Below, one piece after another: positions 6,292 to 7,724 of a stretch of 7,724 bases of DNA; positions within the stretch are counted from its first letter, which is position 1; every line of letters starts with the position of its first letter. Source of the stretch: Caulobacteraceae bacterium (GTDB lineage: Bacteria; Pseudomonadota; Alphaproteobacteria; Caulobacterales; Caulobacteraceae); NCBI GenBank assembly GCA_947479185.1, contig CANJYY010000110.1, positions 1 to 7,724 of the forward strand, read 5' to 3'. Made by a program: the position numbers and the translations under genes. The notes below the pieces were generated by a model. That model did no database searches, was not told the origin of the DNA, and was given only the letters and a program-made list of their open reading frames with translations.

Positions 6292-6335
6292 CGCGCCATC
6301 AGCCTGGACCCGGGCTGCGGACGAGCGACGACGGC

Positions 6336-6508
6336 GGCAGGTCTCCTGGCTCGCGGGTCGTCGGATCACGTCCTCGCCTTCCCGGTTTCCCAGTGGCGTC
6401 CCCTTCATCAGAAGAGGCGCGGACGCGGCCCTCGCCGCTGACAGTTGCGGGCACAGCCGGGGATTCTCACCCCGTTCCCTCTTGGCCCCCCGGAAGGGGA
6501 ACCGCCTG
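6336..6508 (-). ncRNA. Cobalamin (AdoCbl-type) riboswitch
   Basis: Reading the minus strand, the conserved blocks of the cobalamin riboswitch come in order: AGAGGGAAC (near 6482-6474), GGTGAGAATCC (6471-6461), GGCTGTGCCCGCAACTGT (6458-6441), GCCACTG (6397-6391), GGGAAGGC (6383-6376) and the B12 box AGCCAGGAGACCTGCC (6351-6336). These are the hallmark sequences of the family and leave little doubt. The 5' border is set from a small G/C hairpin (about 6500-6485) and from the candidate promoter just upstream; it could be off by some ten bases. The riboswitch lies 157 bases before the ATG of the receptor gene and should lower its expression when cobalamin is abundant. Confidence 0.95.
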
Positions 6509-6514
6509 CGGCCC

Positions 6515-6543
6515 GTTATGGGGGAGGGAGCGGTGCGGTGCAA
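6515..6543 (-). promoter_or_regulatory. Candidate promoter of the riboswitch-receptor transcript
   Basis: On the minus strand TTGCAC (6543-6538) is followed after exactly 17 bases by CATAAC (6520-6515), compatible with a housekeeping sigma -35/-10 pair though both boxes are imperfect. It would start transcription near 6508, where the riboswitch begins. The boxes lie beside or partly within repeat sequence, so the match could be chance. Confidence 0.35.
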
Positions 6544-6551
6544 CATCCCCT

Positions 6552-6690
6552 CCCTCCCCTTCATGGGGAGGGAAAGACCGCGAAGCGGTCAGGGTGGGGC
6601 GGGAGCGGCGATGCTGGATGCCTCGGGGTGGCGTCCTGGTGCCCCACCCGTCCGGCCTTCGGCCGGCCACCCTCCCCATGAAGGGGAGGG
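6552..6690. repeat. Inverted pair of palindromic repeat units downstream of the hydrolase
   Basis: A 21-base block at 6552-6572 recurs exactly in inverted form at 6670-6690. Each copy is itself a hairpin (CCCTCCCC, loop TTCAT, GGGGAGGG). Inward of each is a second hairpin with a GAA loop but different stem: GACCGC-GAA-GCGGTC at 6576-6590, and on the minus strand CCGGCC-GAA-GGCCGG at 6666-6652. Next come GGGTGGGG (6592-6599) and its inverted copy CCCCACCC (6642-6649), around a 42-base centre. The stem changes keep pairing, so structure appears conserved. A further purine run at 6520-6530 can pair with 6547-6556. The element ends ten bases after the hydrolase stop and separates that gene from the riboswitch transcript, where it may act as a terminator. 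Its plan parallels the repeat at 561-670 but the sequence is unrelated. Confidence 0.8.
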
Positions 6691-6699
6691 AGCGGGCGG

Positions 6700-7707
6700 C
6701 TACTTCAGCATGCCGTCCGCCGCTTGCCGCACGAAGCCGGCGATCTCGCGGCTGGCGGTGTCGGCGGCGGGGATGGCGCCGGTGAAGGCGGTGAAGCCGT
6801 GGGCCAGGCTGTCGTAGCAGCGATAGATCACCGGCACGCCGGCGTCCTTGAGCCGCTTGGCGTAGCTTTCACCCTGGTCGACCAGCGGATCGAAGCCGGC
6901 GGTGACCACAATGGCCGGAGCCAGGCCCGACAGGTCCTCGGTCTTGATCGGCGACAGGCGCGGATCGGCCGGGTCGGCGTCGGCGCTCATGTAGTGGCCC
7001 ATGAACCAGGTCATGGTGTCGCGCGACAGCGGATAGGCGTCGGCGTAGGTGGTCATCGACTGGGTTTCGCTGGCCACGTCGACGGCCGGATAGATCAGCA
7101 GCTGCAGGGCCGGCTGGGCCTCGCCCGCGCGCTTCAGGTCCTGGGCGATGATGGCCGCGAAGTTGCCGCCCATGGAATCGCCGCCGATCGAGGCGACGCC
7201 CGGCGCCGCGCCGAAGCGGGCAGCGTTGTCGCGACCCCAGCGGAAAGCCGCCAGCACGTCGTCGAGGCCCGCCGGAAAGCGGTGCTCGGGCGCAAGGCGG
7301 TAGTCGACCGACAGCACCGCCGTGCGGGCGATGCGGGCGATCATGCCGCAGAAGGCGTCGCAGGTTTCGAGGTCGCCTATGACGCCGCCGCCGAAGTGGG
7401 CGAAGACCATCAGCGGGGCGCCGGAGTCCTGGTCTGCGGGACGGTAGGCGCGCAGCCGCAGCGGGCCGCCGGGTCCGTCGATCGACAGGTTTTCCGTGCG
7501 CACGCCGGGTTCCAGCTTTCCGGTCATCATCGCCAGGCCGCCGGCGCTGGCCGCGCGCGCCTCCTGCGGAGACAGCGATGACATCGCCGGCAGGCGCCTG
7601 GCGCTGGCGGCGAGGAACTGCAGGCGGGGATCGAGGGTGCGGCCGCCCTGCCAGACCACGCCGCCGCCGGACATCATGCGCAGCACCGGCGAGGGCAGCG
7701 ACAGCAT
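6700..7707 (-). CDS. Alpha/beta hydrolase, HSL/GDXG (family IV) esterase; start may lie beyond the window
   Basis: Hormone-sensitive-lipase-type esterases hydrolyse short-chain carboxylic esters. The alpha/beta-hydrolase fold-3 core runs from about residue 98 to 307 of 335. The catalytic Ser178 lies in GGDSMGG (175-181), Asp273 in GFDPLVD (271-277) and His303 in LAHGF (301-305). The oxyanion motif normally reading HGGGF is HFGGG here (104-108), followed by VIGDL. DYRLAPEHRFPA (135-146) is typical of the family. No signal peptide is visible, so the enzyme is probably cytoplasmic. The frame has no stop between the ATG at 7707 and the window edge, and there is no ribosome binding site before that ATG, so the true start may be further upstream. 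The stop TAG is at 6702-6700. The natural substrate cannot be told from the sequence, and the neighbouring B12 receptor is probably a separate transcript. Confidence 0.9.
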   Translation of the reverse strand: MLSLPSPVLRMMSGGGVVWQGGRTLDPRLQFLAASARRLPAMSSLSPQEARAASAGGLAMMTGKLEPGVRTENLSIDGPGGPLRLRAYRPADQDSGAPLMVFAHFGGGVIGDLETCDAFCGMIARIARTAVLSVDYRLAPEHRFPAGLDDVLAAFRWGRDNAARFGAAPGVASIGGDSMGGNFAAIIAQDLKRAGEAQPALQLLIYPAVDVASETQSMTTYADAYPLSRDTMTWFMGHYMSADADPADPRLSPIKTEDLSGLAPAIVVTAGFDPLVDQGESYAKRLKDAGVPVIYRCYDSLAHGFTAFTGAIPAADTASREIAGFVRQAADGMLK

Positions 7708-7724
7708 GACTTTGAGGATCGCCT

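Noticed and set aside
6180..6299. N-terminal extension of the receptor to an ATG at 6299
   Set aside because: It would place 40 residues before a clear signal peptide and translate the leader hairpin; the ATG at 6179 has a spaced GAGGA.
6088..6564. A 158-codon minus-strand frame across the riboswitch
   Set aside because: It reads through the cobalamin riboswitch and the start of the receptor gene in another frame; the RNA element explains the conservation.
6565..6603. Possible G-quadruplex in the G-rich repeat arm
   Set aside because: The G runs are separated by a long hairpin-forming stretch, and the perfect inverted repeats explain the sequence better.
6724..7581. A 285-codon plus-strand frame opposite the hydrolase
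   Set aside because: Antisense shadow of an esterase with a full catalytic triad; no recognisable domain.

Overview
The window is uniformly very GC-rich, has tightly packed genes with ATGA start/stop overlaps, and carries two kinds of palindromic repeat at gene ends. Together with a cobalamin-riboswitch-controlled TonB-dependent receptor this suggests an alphaproteobacterium, most likely of the Caulobacterales (Brevundimonas or Caulobacter type). That placement is inference; the window contains no rRNA or other phylogenetic marker. I found no tRNA, rRNA, CRISPR array, insertion sequence or phage gene.

Layout. Positions 1-83 are the tail of an unidentified plus-strand gene that overlaps moaC (80-559), a molybdenum-cofactor enzyme. 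moaC converges on a minus-strand XdhC/CoxI-family gene (646-1596), a molybdoenzyme maturation factor. An inverted pair of palindromic repeat units (561-670) lies between them and supplies the last codons of the XdhC-like gene. A 104-base divergent promoter region (1597-1700) leads into a plus-strand three-gene operon: a class III aminotransferase-like protein (1701-2744), an aldo/keto reductase-like protein (2741-3616) and an SpsF-type cytidylyltransferase-like protein (3656-4366). These are families that commonly occur together in pathways making CMP-activated nonulosonic-type sugars. The operon ends head-on in a minus-strand BtuB-like receptor (4350-6179), with a 17-base overlap of the two coding regions. 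Upstream of the receptor are a long leader (6180-6508) with a cobalamin riboswitch, a candidate promoter, and a second inverted pair of repeat units (6552-6690). The last gene, also on the minus strand, is an HSL-family alpha/beta hydrolase (6700-7707) that may start beyond the window.

Most unusual is the three-gene operon. The aminotransferase has Ser where the Schiff-base Lys belongs. The reductase keeps only Asp of its Asp-Tyr-Lys-His tetrad. The cytidylyltransferase has Lys in place of a conserved, probably metal-binding, Asp. The frames, ribosome binding sites, coupling and remaining family motifs look intact. The set therefore reads as a pseudoenzyme operon, a changed chemistry, or a decaying paralogous copy. 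The second notable item is the riboswitch: an 8-base core segment is repeated in a downstream hairpin, so one strand could pair with either copy, which is a possible switching mechanism.
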